Positions 42,741 through 52,626 of a DNA stretch of 64,000 nucleotides are shown here, one piece after another; position 1 is the first letter of the stretch, and the number at the start of each line of letters is the position of its first letter. The notes under the pieces were generated by a model. The model saw nothing but the letters and a program-made list of their open reading frames with translations, had not been told where the DNA came from and made no database searches. Source of the DNA: Mesorhizobium sp. Pch-S. Lineage in GTDB: Bacteria > Pseudomonadota > Alphaproteobacteria > Rhizobiales > Rhizobiaceae. Where the stretch lies: positions 4,301,501 to 4,365,500 of the forward strand of contig NZ_CP029562.1 of assembly GCF_004136315.1 (NCBI RefSeq), written 5' to 3'. Made by a program: the position numbers and the translations under genes.

Positions 42741-44792
42741 TCAGGCAGCTTTGCCATTGGCGTTCATCACATCGTCGGCGAGACGCCCCGTCAATTCCGC
42801 CATGTGATCGAAACTTGCCCGGTAACTGGCAACACCCGCCGTCGCCGACCGCAGCTCAATGATCAAGTCGCCGATCTCGGCCTGCGGCATGGTCGCCTCC
42901 ACGACGTCCCAGCCCGGCCAGTCGGCACGGGCATCATAGCCGAGGATCTGTCCGCGCCTTTGTGGAATGAGAGCGATGATCCTGGCCGTCGCGTCGGAAG
43001 GGGTGACGATCTCGACCTTCATCACCGGCTCCAGAAGCACCGGCGAGCAGGTCGCCATGCCTTCCTTCATGGCGAGCTTGGCCGCCATCTGGAATGCCAT
43101 GTCCGAGGAGTCGACGGAATGGTAGGAGCCGTCGGACAGGTTGACGGCGACGTCGACGACGGGGAAGCCGAGCGGGCCGCATTTCAGGTAATCCCGAGCG
43201 CCTGTCTCCACCGACTGGATATAGGTCTTGGGTACCACACCGCCGGTGATTGTGTCGGTGAACTGGAAGCCGGTGCCACGTGGCAGCGGCTTGATCTCCA
43301 GCACGACGTCGCCGAACTGGCCGTGGCCGCCCGACTGTTTCTTGTGGCGGCCGCGTTGCTGTACCGATTTGCGGATGGTTTCGCGATAGGGCACCGCGGG
43401 GGCGTGTCCTTCCACCGGGATCTGGTTCTTGCCCTCCAGCCGTTCGCGCACCACGCGCAAATGCATCTCGCCGTGGCCCGACAGCACGGTCTCCGCCGAG
43501 TCCTGGTTGTGCCTGAGGCTGAGCGAAGGATCCTCCTCGGCAAGACGCTGGATGGCTGCCGACATCTTGACGTCGTCCTTGCGCTCCTTCGGCCGCAAGG
43601 CGAAAGCGAACACCGGTTGCGGCGGAGCGAGATCGGCGAGTGGCTTGATGCCTCCTTTTGCCGACGTCAGCGTCTGGCCCGTGCGGACCTCGTCCAGCTT
43701 GCCGAGCGCGACAGTCTCACCGACCTTCGCAGTGGTGAGCTTCGACTGGTCCTTGCCGAGCATGCGGTAGATGCCGGACACCTTTGCGCTGTTGCCGTCG
43801 GGCAGGAACAGCTCGGTGCCGTCATTGATCTGGCCCGAAAGGATACGGGAAACCGAAAGCTTGCCGCCATGCGGCGTGTGGATGGTCTTCATCACCTGCA
43901 CGACAGTGGTCGAGCCGGAGGGTGCGCCAAGGCGCTTGCGCGTGGCCTCGATGTCGGGTGCATCGTGACGGATCGTCTTGAGGAGACGCAGCACGCCGTT
44001 GCCTTTCTCGGCCGTGCCGATCAGCACCGGCGTTACCGTGCCGGCACGCAGATCAGCTGCAAGGTCGTCGAAGACGGCGTCCTTCGGCGGTTCGATCTCC
44101 TCCAGCAATTGTTCCATGAGCTGGTCGTCATGATCGGCGAGTGTTTCCAGCATCGAGAACCGCGCCTCGATCTCGCGCGCCTTGTCGTCACCCGGTATTT
44201 CGGCGACTTCGCTCTCGGCGTACTCGCGGTAGATGTAGGCGCGCTCGAGTGCGAGGTCGATCGAACCGATGACGACACCGTCCTTGCGCAGCGGGATCTG
44301 GCGCAGCAGCAGCGGCACGGAACTGGTCGGCTGCAGCATCTTCAGCGTCTCGCGCACGCCGGCGATCGCCTTGTCGACCTTGTTCAGGAACAGGATGCGC
44401 GGCACGCCGAGATCATCCAGCTTGCGCATGATCAACTGCAGCGCAGGGATCTTCTTCTCATCCGCCTCCGCCACTACGACGGCGATGTCGCAGCCTGCCA
44501 GGACAGGTTCCGCCTCGAAGGCGAATTCGATGGAGCCGGGGCAATCGATGAAGGTGAATTCGTCACCCATGAATTCGGTGGTGGCTACGGTTGCTTCCAC
44601 GCTCATGGCGTGGGCGCGGGCTTCCGCGGAATGGTCCGATACCGTGTTGCCGGACGAAACCGGGTTCTGGCGAGGAATGGCGCCCGTCCGGGCGAGAATG
44701 GCTTCGAGAAGTGTCGTCTTACCGCTTGCGAAGGGACCGACTATGGCAATGCATTTCGGTCCCGAGCGTCGTCCTCCGGCGCGATTACCCAT
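42741..44792 (-). CDS. Elongation factor G-like protein
   Basis: The 683-residue protein has the five-domain EF-G layout. The P-loop GPFASGKTT lies at residues 19-27 and NKVD at 137-140. Domain II has GQINDGTELFLPDG, domain III GHGEMHLRVVRERL, domain IV HGQFGDVVLEIKP and YIQSVETGARDYL, and the C-terminal domain runs to the end. The G3 box reads DCPGS instead of DTPGH, so the catalytic His is missing, and the switch-I Thr region is altered. It is therefore a translational GTPase paralogue, not the main EF-G. The ATG at 44792 follows GGAGGTC. It is a single-gene unit ending at the 42651 terminator. Confidence 0.9.
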   Translation of the reverse strand: MGNRAGGRRSGPKCIAIVGPFASGKTTLLEAILARTGAIPRQNPVSSGNTVSDHSAEARAHAMSVEATVATTEFMGDEFTFIDCPGSIEFAFEAEPVLAGCDIAVVVAEADEKKIPALQLIMRKLDDLGVPRILFLNKVDKAIAGVRETLKMLQPTSSVPLLLRQIPLRKDGVVIGSIDLALERAYIYREYAESEVAEIPGDDKAREIEARFSMLETLADHDDQLMEQLLEEIEPPKDAVFDDLAADLRAGTVTPVLIGTAEKGNGVLRLLKTIRHDAPDIEATRKRLGAPSGSTTVVQVMKTIHTPHGGKLSVSRILSGQINDGTELFLPDGNSAKVSGIYRMLGKDQSKLTTAKVGETVALGKLDEVRTGQTLTSAKGGIKPLADLAPPQPVFAFALRPKERKDDVKMSAAIQRLAEEDPSLSLRHNQDSAETVLSGHGEMHLRVVRERLEGKNQIPVEGHAPAVPYRETIRKSVQQRGRHKKQSGGHGQFGDVVLEIKPLPRGTGFQFTDTITGGVVPKTYIQSVETGARDYLKCGPLGFPVVDVAVNLSDGSYHSVDSSDMAFQMAAKLAMKEGMATCSPVLLEPVMKVEIVTPSDATARIIALIPQRRGQILGYDARADWPGWDVVEATMPQAEIGDLIIELRSATAGVASYRASFDHMAELTGRLADDVMNANGKAA

Positions 44793-44981
44793 GCTGACCT
44801 CCACTCAGGCATTCCGCTGAGAGCGGCGGCCGGCCTGTTCGGCCGTCGCGGGTCGAAAGCGTTTGCCAGCGGCCCGGAAACATCGAAACATGGGTTCGAA
44901 AGCAGGGCAAGGAAAATAGATGATGAGCGGCGTTGCTTCGTCGACAAAGCGCCTGCCCTGAAAATCTGAAAGGAGAATTCG

Positions 44982-45377
44982 ATGAAGATCATCGCCTGCG
45001 GCAGCGTGCCGACCATCATCGCCTCGGACGCCTATTTCACCGGCCGGGTGACGCAGAACCCGATCATCGAGGCAGAGGCGCCGGCGCGGCTGAGAGCCAC
45101 CTCGGTAAGCTTCGAAGCCGGCGCGCGCACGCACTGGCACACTCATCCGCTCGGCCAGACGATCCATGTCGTCTCGGGCGCGGGGCTGGCGCAGAGCTGG
45201 GGCGGACCGGTCCAGGAGATCAGGGCCGGGGACACCGTCTGGTTCGAGCCCGGCGAAAAGCACTGGCATGGTGCGGCCAGCAAGACGGCGATGACCCATA
45301 TCGCCATGCAGGAGGCGCTCAACGGTTCACCCGTCGACTGGCTGGAGCCGGTCAGCGACGAGCAATATCAGGGTTGA
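44982..45377 (+). CDS. Cupin domain protein
   Basis: The 131-residue protein is a single small cupin barrel. The first motif is HWHTHPLGQTIHVVSGAGLA (metal-binding His residues and Glu/Gln) and the second is GDTVWFEPGEKHWHGA. It probably binds Fe, Mn or Ni and may be a small dioxygenase or isomerase; carboxymuconolactone- and quercetin-related cupins look similar. A clear AAAGGAG precedes the ATG. A strong bidirectional terminator follows at 45398. Confidence 0.88.
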   Translation: MKIIACGSVPTIIASDAYFTGRVTQNPIIEAEAPARLRATSVSFEAGARTHWHTHPLGQTIHVVSGAGLAQSWGGPVQEIRAGDTVWFEPGEKHWHGAASKTAMTHIAMQEALNGSPVDWLEPVSDEQYQG

Positions 45378-45397
45378 TACGGCGCTGGCGCCTTACG

Positions 45398-45427
45398 AAA
45401 AAAGCCCGGTCGTGATCGGGCTTTTTT
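45398..45427. terminator. Bidirectional terminator between cupin and aspartate aminotransferase
   Basis: AAAAAAGCCCG / CGGGCTTTTTT has 11 pairs and an 8-base loop, with T runs in both directions. It lies between two convergent genes. Confidence 0.88.
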
Positions 45428-45454
45428 GTGAGTCATCTGAATCCCTTGGCAGGA

Positions 45455-46702
<1,248 letters not shown>

Positions 46703-46853
46703 CTATTGTCGTATCGGCAAAACAAGCGCAAGCTTCGTTTGCTGAGCCAGTGGCTCGGTTTTGGCTTCGCAAAGGCCAATCGGATCATTAACGCGCGGTA
46801 AAACCTTGGTCGGTAGATTTGCCTGGTTTTCGCACGCGACGAAGCGAGGGACA

Positions 46854-47756
46854 GTGTCGCGCAGCATCGGGCTCGCCCATATCATTCGTCACGACGATGG
46901 CACCTCGACCGGGGTGTGGGGCCTGTACACCCTGAAGAGCGCGTTTCAGCCGATTTTCGCCTTTGAGGATGGCAAGCTCTCCATCGCGGCCTTCGAGGGA
47001 CTGATCCGGCCGTTTCGCGATGGCGAACCGCAAGCGCCGGGCCAGTTCTTCGCCACCTGTCCGCCGGCCGACAGACTGCATATCGAAGCGCTGACGCGAA
47101 CGTTGCATCTGCTCAACGCCGGGGCCTGTCTGCCGGAAGATGCCAGCATCTTCATCAATTTCGATCCGTCCGTCTTCATCGACCGGGCCGTATCGGACAG
47201 CGCGCTGCGTGAAATGCGCCTGGTGCTGCACGAAGCGGGCATCGATCCGAAGCGGGTGGTCTGCGAAGTGACGGAGCAACGCTCCGCCTCCAAAGCAGCA
47301 CTGAGCGACTTCGTCGAGGCGCTGAGAGCAAACGGGTTCCGCATCGCCGTGGATGATTATGGCGCCGATGAGTCCGACATCAACCGGATCAAGGAGCTGA
47401 AGCCGGATATCGTGAAATTCGATGCCCACTGGATCACCCAGCTGATGGAGTCGGGTGCCGGTTTCGCCTTGCTGATGACGATGGTGGCGGCATTCGAGGG
47501 ACGGGGCATCCGGACGGTCTTCGAAGGCATCGAGGAGAGCTGGCAGCTCGACCTTGCCGAAAAATCCGGCGCGTCCATGGTGCAGGGCTACGTTCTGGCC
47601 AAGCCCGAGATCGCGCCGACGAGTTTCCGCAGCTACGCCAGGGCCGTGCATATGCCCGAACCTGGGCCGCAGGCCGGACAAGATCTTGGCAGCGGCATCT
47701 CCGCGCGGCAATCGACCCGCCCGACAAGGACTTTCGGAAAACGGATCGTCCAGTGA
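46854..47756 (+). CDS. EAL domain protein (cyclic-di-GMP phosphodiesterase-like)
   Basis: The 300-residue protein consists mainly of an EAL domain. The EAL box reads FEGLIRP (Glu kept, Ala replaced by Gly) near residue 48. Also present are INFDPS with the metal Asn, CEVTEQ, VDDYGADESD, KPDIVKFD, TVFEGIEE and VQGYVLAKP. The metal and catalytic positions look complete, so hydrolysis of c-di-GMP is likely. No N-terminal sensor or membrane segment is present. The GTG at 46854 follows GAGGG; longer in-frame starts are possible (to 46761). It may influence biofilm or motility. Confidence 0.83.
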   Translation: MSRSIGLAHIIRHDDGTSTGVWGLYTLKSAFQPIFAFEDGKLSIAAFEGLIRPFRDGEPQAPGQFFATCPPADRLHIEALTRTLHLLNAGACLPEDASIFINFDPSVFIDRAVSDSALREMRLVLHEAGIDPKRVVCEVTEQRSASKAALSDFVEALRANGFRIAVDDYGADESDINRIKELKPDIVKFDAHWITQLMESGAGFALLMTMVAAFEGRGIRTVFEGIEESWQLDLAEKSGASMVQGYVLAKPEIAPTSFRSYARAVHMPEPGPQAGQDLGSGISARQSTRPTRTFGKRIVQ

Positions 47757-47965
47757 GTGCCTGACGGAGTGGCCAACCGGTCGCTCCTTTGCTTCTCCGC
47801 TTTGTCCGGATTCGGGTGGCCACATCGTTGCCGGCATGCTGTCGACGGCCGAACGCGCCTATCGCGACGCGTAGACGTATCAACGGCGTTTATCGGTATT
47901 CACAAAAAGAAATCGCTGGATGCCCAGGTTCTGCTCGGGCAAACGGATGCTTCAAGGGAGCCAGC

Positions 47966-48577
47966 ATGACCATTCTCTACAGCATGATCGACAGCGGCAA
48001 CTGCTACAAGCCGCGCCTCCTGATGGCCAAGCTCGGTCAGTCCTTCACCAATGTCGAGGTGTCTTCCCATAACGGAGCGACGCGTACTCCCGAATATGTG
48101 GCCAAGAACCCTAACGCCATGGTGCCCATGCTGGAGCTGGATGATGGCCGCCGCATCGCCGAATCCAACGCCATCCTGCTCTATCTCGCCGAGGGCACGC
48201 GCTTCCTGCCTGCCGACCGCTATGAGCGCGGTCTGGTCTATCAGTGGCTTTTCTTCGAGCAATACAGCCATGAGCCGAACATTGCCGTGCGCAAGGCGCT
48301 GCTGACCTTCCCGGAAAGAGCCGGGGATGCCACGCCGGAACGTCTCGCAACAACGCTGGAGCGCGGCAACAAGGCGCTCGGCGTCATGGAGCACAGGCTC
48401 CTGCAGGGCCCGTTCTTCGCGGGAGACACGTATAGCATCGCCGACATCGCGCTCTACGCCTACACCCATACCGCAGAGTTCGGCGGCTTCGACCTCAAGG
48501 CTTTCCCGGCCATCTGTGCCTGGTTGAAGCGGGTGGAAACACACCCCGGCCATGTGCCGATCGAATGGCTGCCGTGA
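47966..48577 (+). CDS. Glutathione S-transferase family protein
   Basis: The 203-residue protein has an N-terminal thioredoxin-like domain (MTILYSMIDSGNCYKPRLLM, then NPNAMVPMLELDDGRRIAES with the cis-Pro and the GSH-binding E-S) and an all-helical C-terminal domain (GPFFAGDTYSIADIALYAY). It should conjugate or reduce substrates with glutathione in the cytoplasm. Cys and Ser near residues 10-13 are candidate catalytic residues. GGGAG precedes the ATG at 47966. A composite repeat follows its stop, and a second GST gene lies beyond it on the same strand. Confidence 0.88.
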   Translation: MTILYSMIDSGNCYKPRLLMAKLGQSFTNVEVSSHNGATRTPEYVAKNPNAMVPMLELDDGRRIAESNAILLYLAEGTRFLPADRYERGLVYQWLFFEQYSHEPNIAVRKALLTFPERAGDATPERLATTLERGNKALGVMEHRLLQGPFFAGDTYSIADIALYAYTHTAEFGGFDLKAFPAICAWLKRVETHPGHVPIEWLP

Positions 48578-48580
48578 TCC

Positions 48581-48685
48581 GGAGCATTTTGTAGCCAAGT
48601 GGAATCACCTGGCGTTACAAAAATGCGGAGAAAACAAAAACTTGGAGCATTCCCGCGTTTCCACGAAAAACGGAAATACTCCAGG
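48581..48685. repeat. Composite intergenic palindromic repeat (units C and A)
   Basis: Unit C (48584-48626) differs by one base from the copy at 3871-3913, and unit A (48644-48682) is a slightly decayed version of the 3930-3966 palindrome. The order and spacing match the copy at 3868-3970. It lies between two GST genes. Confidence 0.75.
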
Positions 48686-48723
48686 TCACAGACGGGTGCC
48701 GAAACTGATCACAAGGATGACGC

Positions 48724-49350
48724 ATGATCCTCATCGGGCAATATGATTCACCCTTTGTCAGGCGTGTCGGCATAGCGCTGACGCTTTACGGAATTTCGTT
48801 CGAGCAGAAGCCCTGGTCGACGTTCGGCGATGCCGACAGGATCCGGCCCTACAATCCGCTGACCCGCGTGCCGACACTGGTGCTGGATGATGGCGAGGTG
48901 CTGATCGAGAGCCATCTCATGCTCGACTATCTCGACAGCCTGGTTCCGGCCGGGCAGGCGATGTTCCCGCGCACCGAACCGTTGCGGCACAAGGCGTTGA
49001 AGGTTGCCGCACTGGCCACCGGCATGGCCGACAAGGCTGTGAGCCTGTTCTACGAGCAGCGCCTGCACAGCGAGGTGTCCGATATGTGGACCGACCGCTG
49101 TCGGACGCAGATCGCCACAGTGCTGGACGTACTGGAGAAGGACCGTGCCGGAGAGGTGAGCGAATTCTGGTTCGGGGACCGGATCGGCCATGCCGACATC
49201 GCCGTGGCGGCAGCGCTGCGCTTCCTCAACGATGCGCATCCGGGATTGATCGATATGGCCATGTTCCCGAGGCTTGCCCAGCATGCCGCGAAGCTGGAAG
49301 CCTTGCCGGTCTTCAAGCTCATCGCGCAGGAGTTCGTGGCGCCGGCTTGA
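48724..49350 (+). CDS. Glutathione S-transferase family protein (second)
   Basis: The 208-residue protein begins MILIGQYDSPFVRRVGIALT (candidate catalytic Ser9 followed by Pro-Phe-Val) and has NPLTRVPTLVLDDGEVLIES (cis-Pro, E-S) plus a helical C-terminus with FWFGDRIGHADIAVAAAL. This pattern fits a GST of the Nu/zeta-like kind found in proteobacteria. It shares little with the first GST beyond the fold, so the two are not recent duplicates. The ATG is preceded by CAAGGATG. A terminator follows at 49410. Confidence 0.87.
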   Translation: MILIGQYDSPFVRRVGIALTLYGISFEQKPWSTFGDADRIRPYNPLTRVPTLVLDDGEVLIESHLMLDYLDSLVPAGQAMFPRTEPLRHKALKVAALATGMADKAVSLFYEQRLHSEVSDMWTDRCRTQIATVLDVLEKDRAGEVSEFWFGDRIGHADIAVAAALRFLNDAHPGLIDMAMFPRLAQHAAKLEALPVFKLIAQEFVAPA

Positions 49351-49409
49351 TGCCAACGGTCATCTGGATGACCGTTGCGGCGCGCGACCGCGCGCCATCC
49401 CAAAAACAA

Positions 49410-49433
49410 AAAGGCGGGAAAAATCCCGCCTTT
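49410..49433. terminator. Terminator after second GST gene
   Basis: AAAGGCGGGA / TCCCGCCTTT has 10 pairs and an AAAA loop, flanked by A and T residues on both sides. It lies 60 bases after the GST stop. Confidence 0.78.
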
Positions 49434-49560
49434 CGTTAAGTCTGCTAGCCTGACCCGGAGCGTCTCTGGTGGTGCCGGTGGCAATCTGCCACTTCGGCGA
49501 TCCTTCCGTTTCCGCTCCGGCGCGCTTCTCGCGCGACCGTCAGTACATCCGTGACTTGCC

Positions 49561-49590
49561 GCGCGCCCCGGGCAGATACCCGGCGCGCGC
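49561..49590 (-). terminator. GC-rich hairpin after third csp gene
   Basis: GCGCGCCCCGGG / CCCGGCGCGCGC pairs over 12 positions with one mismatch and a CAGATA loop. It starts 12 bases after the csp stop on the minus strand. It has no T run. Confidence 0.5.
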
Positions 49591-49601
49591 CTTGCGCCAA
49601 A

Positions 49602-49811
49602 TCAGGCTGCCGACAGAGATCCAGCGGACGACTTGCCAGTGCGGCGGTCCTGCTCGATCTCGTAGCTGATCTTCTGGCCATCAGCCAGGGTGGTCAGACC
49701 AGCGCGCTGCACAGCGGAGATGTGGACGAAAACGTCCGCGCCGCCGGCGTCAGGCTGGATGAAACCGAAGCCCTTGGTGGCGTTGAACCACTTGACCGTT
49801 CCAGTTGCCAT
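49602..49811 (-). CDS. cspA: Cold-shock protein, CspA family (third copy)
   Basis: The 69-residue cold-shock domain protein has [20 protein letters not shown] and [13 protein letters not shown]. It differs from the two csp genes near the left end by the WFN motif and by a tail ending in [11 protein letters not shown]; this type is closer to the common proteobacterial CspA. It binds single-stranded RNA and DNA. It has a long T-rich upstream region of about 120 bases, as expected for a regulated cold-shock leader. Confidence 0.94.
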   Translation of the reverse strand: MATGTVKWFNATKGFGFIQPDAGGADVFVHISAVQRAGLTTLADGQKISYEIEQDRRTGKSSAGSLSAA

Positions 49812-50082
49812 ATCAATGTTCCTTCACATTCACTTGCGTTTTCTTCAGACCGGACCCTATCCGGCCTTTGGTATCGAGATTTTGGAGAAAGACGGGAGCA
49901 AACGCGAAGATCGCGAGGCGTAGGGTCAATCGGCCCAAATATCAACGCAACGGATATAAGCGACTTTTTCACCAAAAACAAGGCGGTGTTGTTTGATCCT
50001 GACGCAAGACACTGGGCGACTGGCAAGCTGTCGGGCGTCGGCGTAATCTATGATCAAAGGATGCTTCGCGCTGGAGGAAGCC

Positions 50083-50409
50083 ATGAGAAAGACGATCCTG
50101 CTTGCCGCATGCCTTTCGCTCGTCGCGGCCGAAGCGCAGGCGATCTCGCGCTACGATCCGTCCCGCATGAGCTGCGACCGGGTACAGAGGCTGGTCGATC
50201 GTGAAGGTGCCGTGATCCTGCGTTATCGCTCTCCCCGCAATCCGCGCCTCACGCTTTATGACCGTTATGTTGCAAGTGTTGAATTCTGCGACATGGGCGA
50301 GGTTCGCAGCCGCGCCTCCGTGCCGAGTGCCGATACCGGATCCTGCCCCGTTTACAGATGCAAGCGTCCCGATTTCGACCGCCGTCGTTTCATCATGCCG
50401 TTCGACTAG
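50083..50409 (+). CDS. Exported hypothetical protein
   Basis: The 108-residue product has a signal peptide (MRKTILLAACLSLVAAEAQA) and a small mature domain. It has Cys residues in SRMSCDRVQRLVD, VEFCDMGEVR and TGSCPVYRCKRPDF, which may form two disulfides in the periplasm. The ATG at 50083 follows TGGAGGAAG. No known family is recognised; it resembles rhizobial conserved hypothetical proteins in size and composition. Confidence 0.65.
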   Translation: MRKTILLAACLSLVAAEAQAISRYDPSRMSCDRVQRLVDREGAVILRYRSPRNPRLTLYDRYVASVEFCDMGEVRSRASVPSADTGSCPVYRCKRPDFDRRRFIMPFD

Positions 50410-50455
50410 AGTGCCGACAGGGTGAGTGCTCTTCGAGCGGCGGGAGAGGATCTCG

Positions 50456-50643
50456 GGTGCGTCCTTCGAGGCTCGCTTCGCGAGCATCTCAGGATGAGGA
50501 CCGTTGTAGAGAGCCCCCAAAACTCTGAGATATCTCGAAGCTTGGATGATGTTTCACGCAACGTTCCTCATCCTGATGTGCGAGCCCGCAAAGCATTCAA
50601 AAGATAGCAAAAAATCGTGCGGGCGAGCCTCGAAGGACGCACC
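50456..50643. repeat. 188-bp long inverted-repeat intergenic element
   Basis: The outer 21 bases at 50456-50476 are the exact reverse complement of 50623-50643 (GGTGCGTCCTTCGAGGCTCG and one more base). Inner segments CTCAGGATGAGGA and TTCCTCATCCTGA pair nearly perfectly as well. The central part (50511-50560) is unpaired. This resembles palindromic elements dispersed in rhizobial genomes with GCGTCCTTCGAGG ends. It fills the gap between the exported protein and the ogt gene. Confidence 0.7.
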
Positions 50644-50668
50644 GAAAAAGCGAAGTCGAAGCGGACCA

Positions 50669-51274
50669 TCAGAACCCGAAGGAAGCCTGCTTCGAGGGCG
50701 GCGGGCCGACCCGAACGCCTTCCATCGCCAGCATTTTTTCTTTGGTCGCCGAGCCGCCAGGCGCCGAGAAGCCGCCTATCTTGCCGCCGACCGCGGTGAT
50801 GCGGTGGCAGGGAATGACCAGCGGGACCGGATTGGCGCCGAGGGCCGCGCCCGTCTCACGCGCAAGCCCGGTGTGGCCGGCACGCCTGGCGAGTTCGCCA
50901 TAGGTAGTGGTTTCACCGAAGGCCAGCTTGCGCGCGGCATCGTAGATGGCGAGCCGAAAATCGTCGACGCCATCAAGGTCGACCGGCACGGTTGAGAAAT
51001 CGACGGTTTCACCGGCGGCATAGGCCTTGATCGCCTCGACCAGTTCGCCCACCCAGCCGGGAGCGGTACCGTCCTCGAAACGCTTGCCGGGCACGCTTTC
51101 CAGCCGCAGCAGGCGCCGTTCCAGGTTGTCGGCGCTCGATTGCGGCAGGCACAGGCGGATCAGTCCGCGCTCATTCCAGGCGATGCCCATGAAACCGAGT
51201 GCTGTGGAGAAAATGGTGTGGCCGGGGGCGACGGCCAGATTTTTTTCGACATTTTTTTCAATGGCGGTCTGCAT
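50669..51274 (-). CDS. ogt: Methylated-DNA--protein-cysteine methyltransferase
   Basis: The 201-residue Ogt/MGMT-type protein has the active site VIPCHRITAVGG (Cys near residue 156) and the DNA-binding helix-turn-helix before it (GETTTYGELARRAGHTGLAR). It removes O6-alkyl groups from guanine by irreversible transfer to its Cys. Its N-terminal domain has the usual length. AAGGAG precedes the ATG at 51274; an in-frame ATG upstream would skip that site. It is a single gene. Confidence 0.92.
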   Translation of the reverse strand: MQTAIEKNVEKNLAVAPGHTIFSTALGFMGIAWNERGLIRLCLPQSSADNLERRLLRLESVPGKRFEDGTAPGWVGELVEAIKAYAAGETVDFSTVPVDLDGVDDFRLAIYDAARKLAFGETTTYGELARRAGHTGLARETGAALGANPVPLVIPCHRITAVGGKIGGFSAPGGSATKEKMLAMEGVRVGPPPSKQASFGF

Positions 51275-51458
51275 GGTCGGCTCCTTCCATTCCGACACCG
51301 GTTTCCAGCAAAGCCAACGGTGCCTTCAAGTACAAATCATGAACGATTCTGCATGTTTTGCGGCTTTTCGCCACCCGAAAACCGATAATCGGCCATGTTG
51401 CCCGACCAAAAGTGGTGGTGTAAGGAGCATTTAACGATTTGCACGAACAGAGCGCGGC

Positions 51459-52595
51459 TTGCGAACAACAACCCACACCCTGTCGATCGGCATTCTCCTG
51501 GCTGCGGCCGGTGTCTCCGGTTGCACCTCAACGACTGCCGTCAAGCCGTCACTGGCTCCCACCACGACCACGGTGAGCGAGGCTGACGCCGGCTTTGCGC
51601 TGGCGCTGCCCGAAGCCGTTTCGGTGCTGCCGGAATCCTCCGGTCTGGCGCCGGTGCAGTTCGCGGCACTTCCGGCTGAAGCCGCCGGCAACGCCTTCGC
51701 CGGCGCGACGCCACAGCAGCATGCCGACAGCCCTGCCACGCTGGCGACGACGCCAGGCACCAGTGCGCGGCTTGCCAACAATTCGACCTTTGTCGCGCCA
51801 GCACCGGTCCAGCCCGGTGGTACCGCCGCCGCTCCAGCAACGGTCGCCGTCAATGGCAAAGCCGTAACCGCGACCCAGCCGGAAGCCACGGTGCAGCCGG
51901 TGGTGCAGGGGCAGCAGACCCCGCAAGCCGCAACGGTTCAGGTGGCGGTTGCCCAGCCGACGACCACGCAGACCGGTGCGCGTGTCAGCACGCTGTCGAC
52001 CCGCATGGGTGGTGATCTGCCTGCGCCGAAACCGAAACCGGTGGTCGTTGCTTCGGCAGCCACCAGCCTGGTGTTTCCGTCGGCGCCTGCCGCGCCGAAA
52101 GCCATCGCATCGCTGCCGGGCGTGCAGCCTGTCGCCTATTCCGGCCCGGTGCCGACCTATCTGATGATCCCCGAACCGGAAGCCGAAAGGCCGGGACCGG
52201 TCAGCGCCGGTCGCGGCGAGGTCGATCGGCTGATCGCCAAATATGCGGCGCTCTACGAGGTGCCGGTGGAACTGGTGCGCTCGGTGGTCAAGCGCGAGTC
52301 GACCTTCAACCCGCTCGCCTACAACAACGGCCACTGGGGCCTGATGCAGATCAAGCATGCCACCGCGCGTGGCATGGGTTACGGCGGCGCGCCCAAGGGC
52401 CTGTTCGATGCCGAGACCAATCTGAAATACGCAGTGAAATATCTGCGCGGCGCCTTCCTGGTGGCCAATGGCGACTACAAGCGCGCCGACCGCCTCTACC
52501 AGACCGGCTATTATTACGACGCCAAGCGCAAGGGCCTGCTCGAGGAAACCGGGCTCGGCCGCGATCGCAAGCGCAAATCGGCTCCCGACGCCTGA
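51459..52595 (+). CDS. Lytic transglycosylase lipoprotein
   Basis: The 378-residue protein has a lipoprotein signal (GILLAAAGVSGC, Cys22) and a long Ala/Pro/Thr/Gln-rich linker of about 200 residues. A C-terminal SLT-type domain follows (VDRLIAKYAALYEVPVELVR; the catalytic Glu near residue 280 in VKRESTFNPLAYN; HWGLMQIKHATARGMGY). It cleaves peptidoglycan between MurNAc and GlcNAc, forming 1,6-anhydroMurNAc. The start is TTG at 51459, with no good ribosome site; a start further down would lose the signal peptide. The linker probably spans from the outer membrane to the wall. Confidence 0.85.
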   Translation: MRTTTHTLSIGILLAAAGVSGCTSTTAVKPSLAPTTTTVSEADAGFALALPEAVSVLPESSGLAPVQFAALPAEAAGNAFAGATPQQHADSPATLATTPGTSARLANNSTFVAPAPVQPGGTAAAPATVAVNGKAVTATQPEATVQPVVQGQQTPQAATVQVAVAQPTTTQTGARVSTLSTRMGGDLPAPKPKPVVVASAATSLVFPSAPAAPKAIASLPGVQPVAYSGPVPTYLMIPEPEAERPGPVSAGRGEVDRLIAKYAALYEVPVELVRSVVKRESTFNPLAYNNGHWGLMQIKHATARGMGYGGAPKGLFDAETNLKYAVKYLRGAFLVANGDYKRADRLYQTGYYYDAKRKGLLEETGLGRDRKRKSAPDA

Positions 52596-52626
52596 GCCGG
52601 GCGCGGCCGGACGCAGGGGGACACCG

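Noticed and set aside
42663..44969. Long open frame (768 codons) antisense to the EF-G-like gene
   Set aside because: Shadow of a strong EF-G-family gene; no motif, and its start lies within a terminator.
46761..46853. N-terminal extension of the EAL protein from a TTG at 46761
   Set aside because: Adds 31 basic residues without family similarity; the GTG at 46854 has GAGGG upstream.
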